64,000 nucleotides of DNA, taken from assembly GCA_037142475.1 (NCBI GenBank), contig JBAXAR010000001.1, positions 20,432 to 84,431 of the forward strand, in the 5' to 3' direction. Position 1 is the first letter of the stretch; each line of letters starts with the position of its first letter. Below the pieces are notes generated by a model. That model ran no database searches. It saw only the letters and a program-made list of their open reading frames with translations, and was not told where the DNA came from. Positions 41,177 to 49,530 of this stretch are shown in pieces. Made by a program: the position numbers and the translations under genes. This DNA comes from CAIUMH01 sp037142475. GTDB taxonomy: Bacteria; Actinomycetota; Acidimicrobiia; Acidimicrobiales; RAAP-2.

Positions 41177-42265
41177 GTGGCTTACCAGGCTGAGTACATC
41201 TGGATTGACGGCACCGAGCCCTCACCGCTGATGCGATCGAAGACCAGGATCCTGGCCGATGGCAAGCAGCCCCCCATCTGGGGTTTCGACGGCTCGAGCA
41301 CCAACCAGGCAACCGGCGAGAACTCGGACTGCGTCCTCAAGCCGGTCTTCACGTGCCCCGACCCGCTTCGCGGACCTGACGACATTCTCGTCATGTGCGA
41401 GGTCCTGACCGCCGACATGCGGCCACACCCAACCAACACCCGGGCCAAGCTTCGTTCGGTCGCCAGCAAGTACGCCTCCTACGAGCCGATGTTCGGCCTC
41501 GAGCAGGAGTACACCTTCATGCAAGACGGTCGGCCCTACGGCTGGCCCGACAACGGCTACCCCGCCCCCCAGGGCCCGTACTACTGCGGCGTGGGCGGCG
41601 ACATGATGCCCGGCCGCGACATCGTCGAGGCTCACACCCTCGCCTGCATGGAAGCAGGACTCGACATCGAAGGAACGAACGCTGAGGTCATGATGGGCCA
41701 GTGGGAGTTCCAGATTGGCGCCATCGGCCCGATCGAGGTGTCGGACCAGCTGTGGATAGCGCGCTGGCTCCTCTTCCGCATCGCCGAGGACTTCGGCGTC
41801 TTCGCCACGCTCGAGCCCAAGCCCATGCTCGGTGACTGGAATGGTGCGGGTTGCCACACCAACTTCTCTACCAACGAGATGCGCGAAGACGGTGGTTGGA
41901 AGGCAATCATCGCTGGCTGCGACGCGATTGGGAAGAAGATCGACGAGCACATCGACAACTACGGCGTCGGGATCGAGATGCGCCTGACCGGACACCACGA
42001 GACCGCTCACTTCACCAAGTTCTCCTACGGAATCTCGGACCGCGGCGCCTCGATCCGCATCCCCTTGCAGGTCGCTCGCGACAAGAAGGGCTGGCTCGAG
42101 GACCGTCGGCCGAACGCCAACATGGACCCTTACCGAGTGACCCGAGTCATGGTGAACACGGTCTGCTCTGCCGCTGAGGCAGCGAAGGCCGCCAAGAAGG
42201 CACCTGCCAAGGCTCCGGCCAAGAAGGCAACCCCTGTGAAGAAGGCGGCCAAGAAGGCCCGCTGA
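41177..42265 (+). CDS. glnII: Glutamine synthetase type II (eukaryotic-like) with Lys/Ala-rich tail
   Basis: ATP-dependent amidation of glutamate. The 362 residues start AYQAEYIWIDGTEPSPLMRSK as in actinobacterial GlnII. They include WGFDGSSTNQA near 38, EQEYTFMQDGRP near 108, GAGCHTNFSTNEMR near 225 and RPNANMDPYRV near 305. About 30 extra C-terminal residues after the catalytic end are repeats of Lys, Ala and Pro like a histone H1 tail, unusual for this enzyme. The GTG at 41177 has AAGGAG upstream. glnA and glnR follow. Confidence 0.93.
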   Translation: MAYQAEYIWIDGTEPSPLMRSKTRILADGKQPPIWGFDGSSTNQATGENSDCVLKPVFTCPDPLRGPDDILVMCEVLTADMRPHPTNTRAKLRSVASKYASYEPMFGLEQEYTFMQDGRPYGWPDNGYPAPQGPYYCGVGGDMMPGRDIVEAHTLACMEAGLDIEGTNAEVMMGQWEFQIGAIGPIEVSDQLWIARWLLFRIAEDFGVFATLEPKPMLGDWNGAGCHTNFSTNEMREDGGWKAIIAGCDAIGKKIDEHIDNYGVGIEMRLTGHHETAHFTKFSYGISDRGASIRIPLQVARDKKGWLEDRRPNANMDPYRVTRVMVNTVCSAAEAAKAAKKAPAKAPAKKATPVKKAAKKAR

Positions 42266-42290
42266 GCAATCGCTCGGCAGCCCCACGATC

Positions 42291-42324
42291 GACAAACCGG
42301 GCCCGGAAACGGGCCCGGTTTGTC
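42291..42324 (+). terminator. Strong hairpin after glnII
   Basis: A perfect 15-bp inverted repeat (GACAAACCGGGCCCG and its complement) with loop GAAA follows the glnII stop by 25 bp. The A side and T side mimic an intrinsic terminator, although the T-run is only three bases. It would largely separate glnII from glnA transcription. Confidence 0.8.
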
Positions 42325-42365
42325 GCGTCAGGGCTATCGTCATCGAACTCTGAGAGGATCGAGCT

Positions 42366-43700
42366 GTGCAGACCCAGACCGACTACGTGCTCCGAACAGT
42401 CGAAGAGCGAGGCATTCGCTTCGTCCAGCTCTGGTTCACTGACGTCCTTGGCACCCCCAAGGCGTTCAACATCACACCCGCTGAACTCGAGACCGCCCTC
42501 GAGGAAGGCATGACCTTTGATGGTTCCGCTGTCGATGGGTTCAGTCGGGTCCAAGAGGCTGATGTGCTCGCCCTCCCCGATGCCTCAACCTTCCAGATGC
42601 TCCCCATCCATGAAGCCAGCCAGAATGTGGCCCGAGTCTTCTGTGACGTGGTGAATCTCGACGGTACGCCGTTCGCGGGCTGCCCACGCCTGGCACTTCG
42701 CCGTGTCCTTGAAGCAGCGCACGCCAAGGGGTACACGTTCTTCGTCGCCCCTGAGATCGAGTACTTCTACTTCTCGGATCTCGACCCAGCCGGATCGATC
42801 ACGCCACTCGATATCGGTGGCTACTTCGACCTCGCCGTGGGTGACCTCCCCAGCGAACTACGACGCCGCAGCGTGTTGGCGCTCGAGGAGATGGGGATCC
42901 CCGTCGAGCACGCGCAGCACGAGGACGCACCAAGCCAGCATGAGATCGACCTCCGCCACACTGATGCCCTTTCGATGGCTGACACGGTGATGACGACCCG
43001 GCTCGTGATCAAAGAAGTGGCCAGACAAGCAGGGGTGGCCGCCAGTTTCATGCCCAAGCCCCTTGCTGGGGTTCAGGGATCGGGGATGCACACGCACCTA
43101 TCGCTCTGGAAGGACGGACGAAACGCCTTCGTGGATCCTGATGATGCCTACGGGCTCTCCAACGTTGCTCGAGGATTCATCGCAGGCCTGCTGACCCACG
43201 CCCACGAGATCACCGCAGTCACGAACCAGTGGGTGAACTCCTACAAGCGTCTTGTCCCTGGCCACGAGGCACCAGTCCACGTGAGCTGGGCCCGGAATAA
43301 CCGGTCCGCACTGGTACGGGTGCCGGTTACCAAGAAAGACAAGGTCGAATCCACGCGGATTGAGTATCGAGCTCCTGACTCCGCCGCCAATCCCTACCTT
43401 GCGTTCGCGGTGATCCTGGCGGCTGGACTCGCTGGCATCGACGGCGGCTACGAACTTCCTCCTGAAGCTGATGCCAACCTTTTCGATCTCTCCGCGGGAG
43501 ACCTCACCGCCATGGGCATCACCCCTCTCCCTGGGAGCCTGAACGATGCCGTCGACGCAATGGAGCGCTCCACGCTGGTGCGCGAGACGCTTGGCGAGCA
43601 CCTCTTTGAGTGGTTTATCCGCAACAAGCGCGCTGAGTGGTCTGCCTACAAGGCGGAAATCTCGAACTTCGAGCTCCAGCGTTACCTGCCGAGGCTCTGA
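42366..43700 (+). CDS. glnA: Glutamine synthetase type I
   Basis: 444 residues. The catalytic features are FTDVLGTPKAF near the N terminus, MTFDGSAVDGFSRV near 46, FFVAPEIEYFYF near 124, SGMHTHLSLW (about 240) and NSYKRLVPGHEAPVHVSW near 292. It ends SNFELQRYLPRL. No NLYDLP adenylylation motif is visible, pointing to the GSI-alpha class without adenylyl control. The GTG has AGAGGA upstream. It is the second glutamine synthetase of the cluster, 100 bp after glnII. Confidence 0.93.
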   Translation: MQTQTDYVLRTVEERGIRFVQLWFTDVLGTPKAFNITPAELETALEEGMTFDGSAVDGFSRVQEADVLALPDASTFQMLPIHEASQNVARVFCDVVNLDGTPFAGCPRLALRRVLEAAHAKGYTFFVAPEIEYFYFSDLDPAGSITPLDIGGYFDLAVGDLPSELRRRSVLALEEMGIPVEHAQHEDAPSQHEIDLRHTDALSMADTVMTTRLVIKEVARQAGVAASFMPKPLAGVQGSGMHTHLSLWKDGRNAFVDPDDAYGLSNVARGFIAGLLTHAHEITAVTNQWVNSYKRLVPGHEAPVHVSWARNNRSALVRVPVTKKDKVESTRIEYRAPDSAANPYLAFAVILAAGLAGIDGGYELPPEADANLFDLSAGDLTAMGITPLPGSLNDAVDAMERSTLVRETLGEHLFEWFIRNKRAEWSAYKAEISNFELQRYLPRL

Positions 43701-43720
43701 GGCATTCGGACCACCACACC

Positions 43721-44416
43721 ATGGACCCGATCGCCTGCTTTCCCGACCCTGCCCCTGCAGAGGTCCTTCTCGCCGTCACCGAGGTCGGCCATCCCTACCG
43801 ATGCGTTGGATCAACCGAGATCGCAGAAGCCATCGAGCACAGTGAGACCGAGGATGGATGGGCCGGCGCCGTGGTTGTGGCATCGGGCGACCTCGCCGAA
43901 GCGCTCTCCCTCTGCCGGTCCCTTCGGAAGAGGGAGAGTCCGGTCGCGCCGCTTCTCTTGGTCATTGACCTCGACCAGTTGGGAGACCTCAGCCTGCGCG
44001 ACGACCTCTTCGACGACTTCCTCGTGGCTCCGATCAGGGTCCCTGAACTGACGACCCGACTCGCCAACCAGCTTGAGCGCCTCGGGCGTGGTGTGGGCGC
44101 CGAAGTGATCGAATCAGGTCCCCTCCAGATCAACCTCGAGACGTATCAGGCAGCAGTCGCCGGACGAGTCCTCGACCTGACCTACATGGAATACGAGCTT
44201 CTTCGCTTCCTCGCCAGCCACCCGGCAAAGGTCTTCACTCGAGAGACGCTGCTGAGTCGGGTGTGGGGCTACGAGTACTACGGAGGGGCACGCACGGTTG
44301 ACGTCCATATCCGACGCCTCAGGGCAAAGCTGGGCGAGGAGCATGCACACCTGATTCAGACGGTACGCAGTGTCGGCTACCGATTCGGCCAGCAGTCGTG
44401 GACCGGAACCAGGTAA
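43721..44416 (+). CDS. glnR: GlnR-like orphan response regulator of nitrogen metabolism
   Basis: 231 residues. The receiver-like domain (about 1-115) lacks the phospho-acceptor Asp: the beta-3 end reads AVVVASGDLAEAL. The C-terminal winged helix (about 130-225) has VAGRVLDLTYMEYELLRFL, RVWGYEYYGGARTVDVHIRRLRAK and SVGYRFG, very close to streptomycete GlnR as I recall it. The ATG at 43721 is 20 bp after glnA. It likely controls glnA, glnII and other nitrogen genes. An atypical receiver is normal for GlnR. Confidence 0.85.
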   Translation: MDPIACFPDPAPAEVLLAVTEVGHPYRCVGSTEIAEAIEHSETEDGWAGAVVVASGDLAEALSLCRSLRKRESPVAPLLLVIDLDQLGDLSLRDDLFDDFLVAPIRVPELTTRLANQLERLGRGVGAEVIESGPLQINLETYQAAVAGRVLDLTYMEYELLRFLASHPAKVFTRETLLSRVWGYEYYGGARTVDVHIRRLRAKLGEEHAHLIQTVRSVGYRFGQQSWTGTR

Positions 44417-44417
44417 C

Positions 44418-44960
44418 TCAGGCGAGGACTGCCCGGATCAGGGCAATGAAGACGCCGAACATCACGCCAACGAGGCCCTGCAGCATGATGGACGCGGGCC
44501 GCATCCCTGCTCGGATACCCCCGAGGATGGTGACCAGTGTCAGCGACACCACCGCGGCAACCATCCCGGCCTCGGCCACCCGGATCGCACTCCAATTCAG
44601 CAGGGCGGTCATCGCCATCACCAGGATTGGGAGGCTCGCCCCGCGCATGATCCCCCATTCGTGGGCCATCGTCGCCTGCACCGCCTTGAAACTGATCGGC
44701 TCAGCCGCCCCGAAACGCTCACCCATGATCGCGGCGTAGGCGTGGACCAACCAGTAGACGAGCAGCACCACGGTGGTCGCGATGACGTCTCGCCAGCCCG
44801 ACGATGGCTGAACACTCTCGGCCGCTACCACTGAGCCGACGATCACAATGCCGTAAATGACTGCCTGAGGATTGACCTCGGGTTGAATCCATGACACAAC
44901 CCACTCGACAATCCGGTGAGCCCTGCCCTCACGCTTCACCGATTGGTCAGATGCGGTCAT
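44418..44960 (-). CDS. Uncharacterised membrane protein
   Basis: I do not recognise the family. The 180 residues hold four to five hydrophobic helices: IYGIVIVGSVVAAESV, VIATTVVLLVYWLVHAYAAIM, SLPILVMAMTALLNW, VAAVVSLTLVTILGG, and the end VGVMFGVFIALIRAVLA. Polar loops separate them, including GERFGAAEPISFKAV. The stop lies one base from the glnR stop (tail to tail). The start overlaps ridA by 4 bp, so it is the last gene of the erpA-fusion-ridA unit. Confidence 0.75.
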   Translation of the reverse strand: MTASDQSVKREGRAHRIVEWVVSWIQPEVNPQAVIYGIVIVGSVVAAESVQPSSGWRDVIATTVVLLVYWLVHAYAAIMGERFGAAEPISFKAVQATMAHEWGIMRGASLPILVMAMTALLNWSAIRVAEAGMVAAVVSLTLVTILGGIRAGMRPASIMLQGLVGVMFGVFIALIRAVLA

Positions 44961-45322
44961 CTCGTCGCGGTGGCCCACAACTCGACCTCGATGCGGGCAC
45001 CGAGCGGAAGCGCGGAGACTTCGACTGCGGTCCTCGCCGGTCGATGGCTTCCGAAGAACCCGACCCAGACCTCGTTGACGGCGGCGAATTCCTTCATGTC
45101 GGTGAGATAGACGGTGGCCTTCACAATGTCGGTGATCGATGCCCCCTCACCCTCAAGGAGACCAAGTCCGTTCCGGAGCGCCTGGCGGAGCTCTTCTGTC
45201 GTGCCCCCTTCGGCCAACACCGCCGGGCCACCGGTGCCGGGGAGAAGACCCAATTGGCCAGAAGTGATCAGCAGTCCTCCCGCCCGCACAATGGGGGAAT
45301 ACGGTCCGACGGGTGTCGTCAT
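44957..45322 (-). CDS. RidA family protein (enamine/imine deaminase)
   Basis: 121 residues of the YjgF/YER057c/UK114 family. It starts TTPVGPYSPIVRAGGLLITSGQLG, contains GTTEELRQALRNGLGLLEG and ITDIVKATVYLTDM, and has the substrate-site block RTAVEVSALPLGARIEVEL at the C terminus. Such proteins deaminate reactive enamines from PLP enzymes and form trimers. Start and stop overlap both neighbours, so it is coupled to the fusion gene upstream. Confidence 0.93.
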   Translation of the reverse strand: MTTPVGPYSPIVRAGGLLITSGQLGLLPGTGGPAVLAEGGTTEELRQALRNGLGLLEGEGASITDIVKATVYLTDMKEFAAVNEVWVGFFGSHRPARTAVEVSALPLGARIEVELWATATR

Positions 45323-46914
45323 GAGGTCACCTCTCGTTCGGTGGGCCACGCCGGAGGCGTCCCCGCGTGAATCCACGCTGCTGCCATCGTTGCAGCCATC
45401 ACAGCCACGCCGCACGCAACGGCTGGGCGATCGTCATCAAGGAGCGTGACGGCGATCGGTGGCGTCTGGCTGGCCGTCAGGATACCGAACGAGCGAATGG
45501 TCAGATCGTGGATCACTCCCGAGGTGTCGACGGCGATGCCCTCAGAGCGCACCAGGCTGAGACCCTGGTGCGCCGCTCCAATGGCATAACTACGCAACGT
45601 GATCGGACAGAGAGGGTCACCGGCGGCAACCGACACGTTCAGACCTTTGTCATCGATCGACACGGTCGCTCGGCCACCCGATGGCGACTCCACGGTCAGG
45701 GCTTCGCCCGAGGCGCCCGTCGCACCGAGCACCGCGAGGGCAGCCAGCACTTCGGCCACGATCGCCCCTCGGTGCGTCGAACCCACGCGTGGTCCCGGAA
45801 TCTCGACGAACTCGATGACGAGACCGGGAGCGATCGCCTCGACCGTCTCTCGGAGGTCGTCGAGCGGGTCACTTCCCGGCGTCACGGCCACTCGAAGAAT
45901 TCCCGTGCGGTTCGCGCGCAGTGCAAGCGCCAGTGGAGGACGCTTTGCTCCCCGGCGGACCACTTCTTCACGCGGCCACACGGCAAGTACTGGGCAACCC
46001 TCCTCGGTCGCTAGGCGACGCGCGTCGTCGACGATGAGCGACCGTCGCTTGGCGCCAAATGCTCCGGCATTCGCATACGGCGATGACGGGGTGCCCCCGG
46101 GATCACACCAACTGGCGTCAGGTTCGACATAGGCAGGCTCGACGAATGTCGTCCGAAGACTGAGCGCGACATCATCGAGGTCCGGGACCGTCAGTGGTAA
46201 CCGCAAGGGAGCCGTCGAATTGCGGCCTTGCACACTGGCGGCTGCGACTCGGGCTTCTTCGATCGTGGCGCCGATCCGATAGCTACCGTCAGCCGTGGCA
46301 ATCGCCACCCGGACACCGGCTGGCGCGACGTCGGCCGAAAATCCTGCCCGACCCAACACCACGTCGACGCCCGCGTGCTGGTCAGTCCCAGACTCCAGCG
46401 TGGCGCGCGCAGCAGCCTTATCCGAATCACGAGGCTCGGGGATCTCGGCGGTCGGGTCAAGGGCGAGCAGCGCCGCCTCCACGATGGGCTGATTCCCGGT
46501 GCACCGGCAAAGGTGTGCTCCCAACGCGGTACGCACCTGCGCCTCGGTAGGGACACCACGTCGGGACAGGCCGGCGAGCCTCGCCAGGATCCCAGGCGTG
46601 CAGAAGCCACACTGGCTCGCCCCGGTCGCTTCGAAGGCGGCGATGAGCCTGCTGAGGAGTTGTTCCTCGAGGTGTGCCGGTGTCGTAATGGAGCGACCAG
46701 CGACACGACGGATGGGTGTCACGCAAGAGACTCGGGCGACACCGTCAACCAAGACGGTGCAGCAACCACACTGCCCCTGGGGGCTGCACCCGTCTTTGAC
46801 CTCGATGATCCCACATCTGCCTCGGAGCGCGTCGAGGAGCGTTCCCTCCGCTGGGGTCTCGACAAGACGTCCGTCGACCTCGAGCGAGACGGTGAGCGCC
46901 ACTTCCGGCGCCAT
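45319..46914 (-). CDS. [2Fe-2S] domain fused to a partial molybdo-hydroxylase domain
   Basis: 531 residues. About 1-155 is a CoxS/XdhA-like iron-sulfur subunit. Its plant-type cluster is at Cys43, Cys49, Cys51/52 (GCSPQGQCGCCTV) and Cys64. Its second cluster is at Cys102, Cys105 (QCGFCTPGIL), Cys136 and Cys138 (LCRCTG). The rest resembles pieces of the molybdopterin-binding subunit: RTTFVEPAYVEPDASW, NAGAFGAKRRS, and REEVVRRGAKRPPLAL. It is far shorter than a full roughly 750-residue subunit and lacks the C-terminal molybdopterin domain I would expect. Function unknown. It is downstream of erpA and overlaps ridA. Confidence 0.8.
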   Translation of the reverse strand: MAPEVALTVSLEVDGRLVETPAEGTLLDALRGRCGIIEVKDGCSPQGQCGCCTVLVDGVARVSCVTPIRRVAGRSITTPAHLEEQLLSRLIAAFEATGASQCGFCTPGILARLAGLSRRGVPTEAQVRTALGAHLCRCTGNQPIVEAALLALDPTAEIPEPRDSDKAAARATLESGTDQHAGVDVVLGRAGFSADVAPAGVRVAIATADGSYRIGATIEEARVAAASVQGRNSTAPLRLPLTVPDLDDVALSLRTTFVEPAYVEPDASWCDPGGTPSSPYANAGAFGAKRRSLIVDDARRLATEEGCPVLAVWPREEVVRRGAKRPPLALALRANRTGILRVAVTPGSDPLDDLRETVEAIAPGLVIEFVEIPGPRVGSTHRGAIVAEVLAALAVLGATGASGEALTVESPSGGRATVSIDDKGLNVSVAAGDPLCPITLRSYAIGAAHQGLSLVRSEGIAVDTSGVIHDLTIRSFGILTASQTPPIAVTLLDDDRPAVACGVAVMAATMAAAWIHAGTPPAWPTEREVTS

Positions 46915-46924
46915 CAGGTGGTGA

Positions 46925-47290
46925 TCAGCTGAAGGAGGAGCCGCAGCCGCAGGTCTTCGATGCGTTCGGGTTCGTGATCTGGAACCCGGCACCGTTGAGA
47001 CCATCGGAGTAGTCAAGTGACGCCCCGGTCAGCATCTCAGCGCTCTGGGCATCGACCACAACTCGGACGGTTCCGAAGGTCGTGACAAGGTCGTCACCGG
47101 CGATTTCGGAATCGAAGAACATGTCGTACTGGAACCCGGAACATCCGCCGGACTTCACCGCAACGCGCAGGGCGAGCGTGTCGCCACCCTCTTCCTCAGC
47201 GAGCAACTCGGCGACCTTCGAGATGGCGATGTCCGAGAGGACGACCGGCTCTGGCTTCTTCCCGATGTTGACAGTGGTTCCAAGTGACAT
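46925..47290 (-). CDS. erpA: A-type iron-sulfur carrier protein (ErpA/IscA-like)
   Basis: 121 residues with the A-type Cys triad: SGGCSGFQY (Cys50) and the C-terminal CGCGSSF (Cys114 and Cys116). It accepts an Fe-S cluster and passes it to apoproteins. The ATG at 47290 has GAGGAAA upstream; the frame is open further but without support. It is the first gene of the minus unit erpA-fusion-ridA-membrane protein and faces the divergent ApbC-type carrier gene. Confidence 0.92.
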   Translation of the reverse strand: MSLGTTVNIGKKPEPVVLSDIAISKVAELLAEEEGGDTLALRVAVKSGGCSGFQYDMFFDSEIAGDDLVTTFGTVRVVVDAQSAEMLTGASLDYSDGLNGAGFQITNPNASKTCGCGSSFS

Positions 47291-47417
47291 CGCAATTTCC
47301 TCTCGATGAGGTGGACGGTGCACACCCGAATTCCGGATGACACCTCGTTCGCACTCCATGCTAGCGACGGAGGAGCCCGCCGTGCGACGCGGCCCACAAA
47401 ATTGGGCTGCCACCAAC

Positions 47418-48620
47418 ATGATCGATCCCGGTAGCGTGGTGACTGTGAAGACCGACGCCACCCCAGAGGAGCGCGCCGATCTCGCTGCCGCCATCACCGA
47501 ACGCCTTCGCTCCGTGATGGACCCTGAGCTCGGAGCTGACATTGTCACGCTCGGGATGCTCAATGAGGTTCTCGTCGATGACGACGGTGCGGCTGTCGTC
47601 ACGGTGGCGCTGACAACACCGTCATGTCCCCTTCGGGCCCAGATCGACAAGGACGTCCGGGGGGCAGTCCTCTCTGTCGAGGGCATCACCACCATTGATC
47701 TCAGAATTGGCCAGCTCGAGCCAGACGCCAAGGCGCGCTTGATGGATACCGCCCGACGACTGGCTCAAGAAGGGGCAGCGGCAACATCGATTCCGACTCG
47801 GGCCAGGATTCTCGGTATTTCCTCCGGCAAGGGGGGCGTGGGGAAGTCCTCGGTCACGGTCAACCTGGCAGTCAGCCTGGCCCGTCGGGGCTTGCGAGTC
47901 GGGATCCTCGACGCCGACATCTGGGGTTTCTCAATCCCTCGCCTCCTCGGTCTTGACGGTGCGCTAGAGGCTCGAGAGTCCAAGATGGTTCCCAAGCGGC
48001 TCACGGTCGGGTCTGGCGAGTTACTCGTCCTCTCCATGGGTTTCCTCGCCGGTGAAGATCAAGCAGTGATGTGGCGAGGACTGATCTTGAACCGCGCCGT
48101 CCAGCAGTTCATCGAGGACGCCCACTGGGACGGCATTGACTACCTGCTAATTGACCTCCCGCCGGGAACTGGGGATGTCCAGATGGGATTAGCTCGGATG
48201 CTGCCGCGCACCGAGCTGCTGATCGTCACCACGCCACCAGAAGCAGCTCAGAAAGTTGCTTCTCGGGCGGCCGACATGGCGCGACGCGGGAACCTCAGGG
48301 TGGCAGGCGTCATTGAGAACATGAGCGCGTTTACCTGTGAGCACGGGGAGACCTACGCGTTGTTCGGATCGGGTGGTGGGAGCCGATTGGCGGCCCATCT
48401 CGGCGTGCCGCTCCTCGGCGAGATCCCACTCGACCCTGACGTGGCATCCGGCGGGGACGCAGGTGTCCCGATTGCGGGGACTGATGGCGAAGTCGGAGCG
48501 GTCTTCAACGCCATCGCCGAGCGCATCGCCACAGACATCGCCCCGCTGCTCGACGCGTCGGGATGCACGGCACGCCTTCTCGAGGTTCTTGAAGAAGCGG
48601 CAGGACCCGCTCGTTCCTGA
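47418..48620 (+). CDS. apbC: Mrp/ApbC family P-loop ATPase, iron-sulfur carrier
   Basis: About 400 residues. The N-terminal MIP18/DUF59 domain (about 15-100) contains LRSVMDPELGADIVTLGM and TTPSCPLRAQI. The C-terminal NBP35-type ATPase (about 130-390) contains SGKGGVGKSSVTVNL, DADIWGFSIPR, and CEHGETYALFGSGGG, where a CxxC would sit. Such proteins carry or load Fe-S clusters. I chose the ATG at 47418; in-frame GTGs at 47436, 47439 and 47445 are alternatives. It is divergent from erpA by 127 bp. Confidence 0.9.
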   Translation: MIDPGSVVTVKTDATPEERADLAAAITERLRSVMDPELGADIVTLGMLNEVLVDDDGAAVVTVALTTPSCPLRAQIDKDVRGAVLSVEGITTIDLRIGQLEPDAKARLMDTARRLAQEGAAATSIPTRARILGISSGKGGVGKSSVTVNLAVSLARRGLRVGILDADIWGFSIPRLLGLDGALEARESKMVPKRLTVGSGELLVLSMGFLAGEDQAVMWRGLILNRAVQQFIEDAHWDGIDYLLIDLPPGTGDVQMGLARMLPRTELLIVTTPPEAAQKVASRAADMARRGNLRVAGVIENMSAFTCEHGETYALFGSGGGSRLAAHLGVPLLGEIPLDPDVASGGDAGVPIAGTDGEVGAVFNAIAERIATDIAPLLDASGCTARLLEVLEEAAGPARS

Positions 48621-48633
48621 TCGCCTCGTGCGA

Positions 48634-49530
48634 TCAGGAGGGATCGTCGACACAGAACACGGTGTCAGTCGAGTCATCACCAAGGGCACACCCAACAGGC
48701 CGGAGTTCGCCTTGCTGGCCGAGATGCCGGAGGTGACCCCACAGGGTGGCCGTGGCGATGTCATGGCGAGTGGCCTCGAGACCCGGATAGACAGCATCGA
48801 GCAGTTCCTGGGCTGAAGCGGCCCCCCGGGCCGCAAGAGCGCTCAGCACCAGCGCCTCTCGAGCCTGGCGGTGAGCGATGATCTCGCGGACCGCACCCTC
48901 TGGGTCCTCGATCACCCGGCCGTGGCCCGGAGCTAGGGACGCGATCGCTGGTCGGTGTTCGATGATGCGGCGCAGACTGGCCACATAGGCCCCCACATCT
49001 CCATCGGGTGGCCGAATCACCACCGTGGATCCCTCCATCACATGATCGCCGGTAAAGAGGAGTCCCACGCGCTCGAGGAGATAGCAGCAGTGGTCACTCG
49101 CATGACCCGGCGTGTGCAGCACCCTGAGCAGGCTGTCGGGTTCACCGATGAGCTCGCCGTCAGCGATGCGTTTGTCTGGGTCAAACCCGGGTCCCGATGC
49201 GAACCCCAGTTGTGGAGCCTGGGTCACCGACGCCAGACGGCGAGCACCCGGAGCATGGTCAGGATGCGTGTGGGTCACCGCAATGCCCACCACCTCCCTC
49301 CCTTCGAGCACGTCGATGATCCTGCGGCGGTGGGCGGGGTCGTCGGGGCCAGGGTCGATGACCAGCACCCGTCGCTCGCCCACGAGATAGGTGTTCGTGC
49401 CAGGTCCCGTCATCATTGAAGGATTCGGTGCCGTCAGCCGGACAACTCCTGGAGCGATCACCACCGGAACTCCCGGTCGCGGATCCGGCCCCGTCCCCCA
49501 CTGCGAGAGGGGACCAGGCTGGGTGGTCAC
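48634..49530 (-). CDS. Metallo-beta-lactamase-fold hydrolase
   Basis: 298 residues of the MBL superfamily, LACTB2-like in domain layout. THTHPDHAPGA is the HxHxDH metal site (about 90). TPGHASDHCCY gives a third ligand and FTGDHVMEGST supplies Asp. LAPGHGRVI follows near 205. A C-terminal winged-helix-like part follows. The GTG start overlaps the NUDIX gene stop (GTGA), so both are co-expressed. Substrate cannot be inferred. Confidence 0.9.
   Translation of the reverse strand: MTTQPGPLSQWGTGPDPRPGVPVVIAPGVVRLTAPNPSMMTGPGTNTYLVGERRVLVIDPGPDDPAHRRRIIDVLEGREVVGIAVTHTHPDHAPGARRLASVTQAPQLGFASGPGFDPDKRIADGELIGEPDSLLRVLHTPGHASDHCCYLLERVGLLFTGDHVMEGSTVVIRPPDGDVGAYVASLRRIIEHRPAIASLAPGHGRVIEDPEGAVREIIAHRQAREALVLSALAARGAASAQELLDAVYPGLEATRHDIATATLWGHLRHLGQQGELRPVGCALGDDSTDTVFCVDDPS

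Noticed and set aside
42147..42554. Minus-strand frame over the glnII tail and glnA start
   Set aside because: Runs through the hairpin and two confident genes; no start signals.
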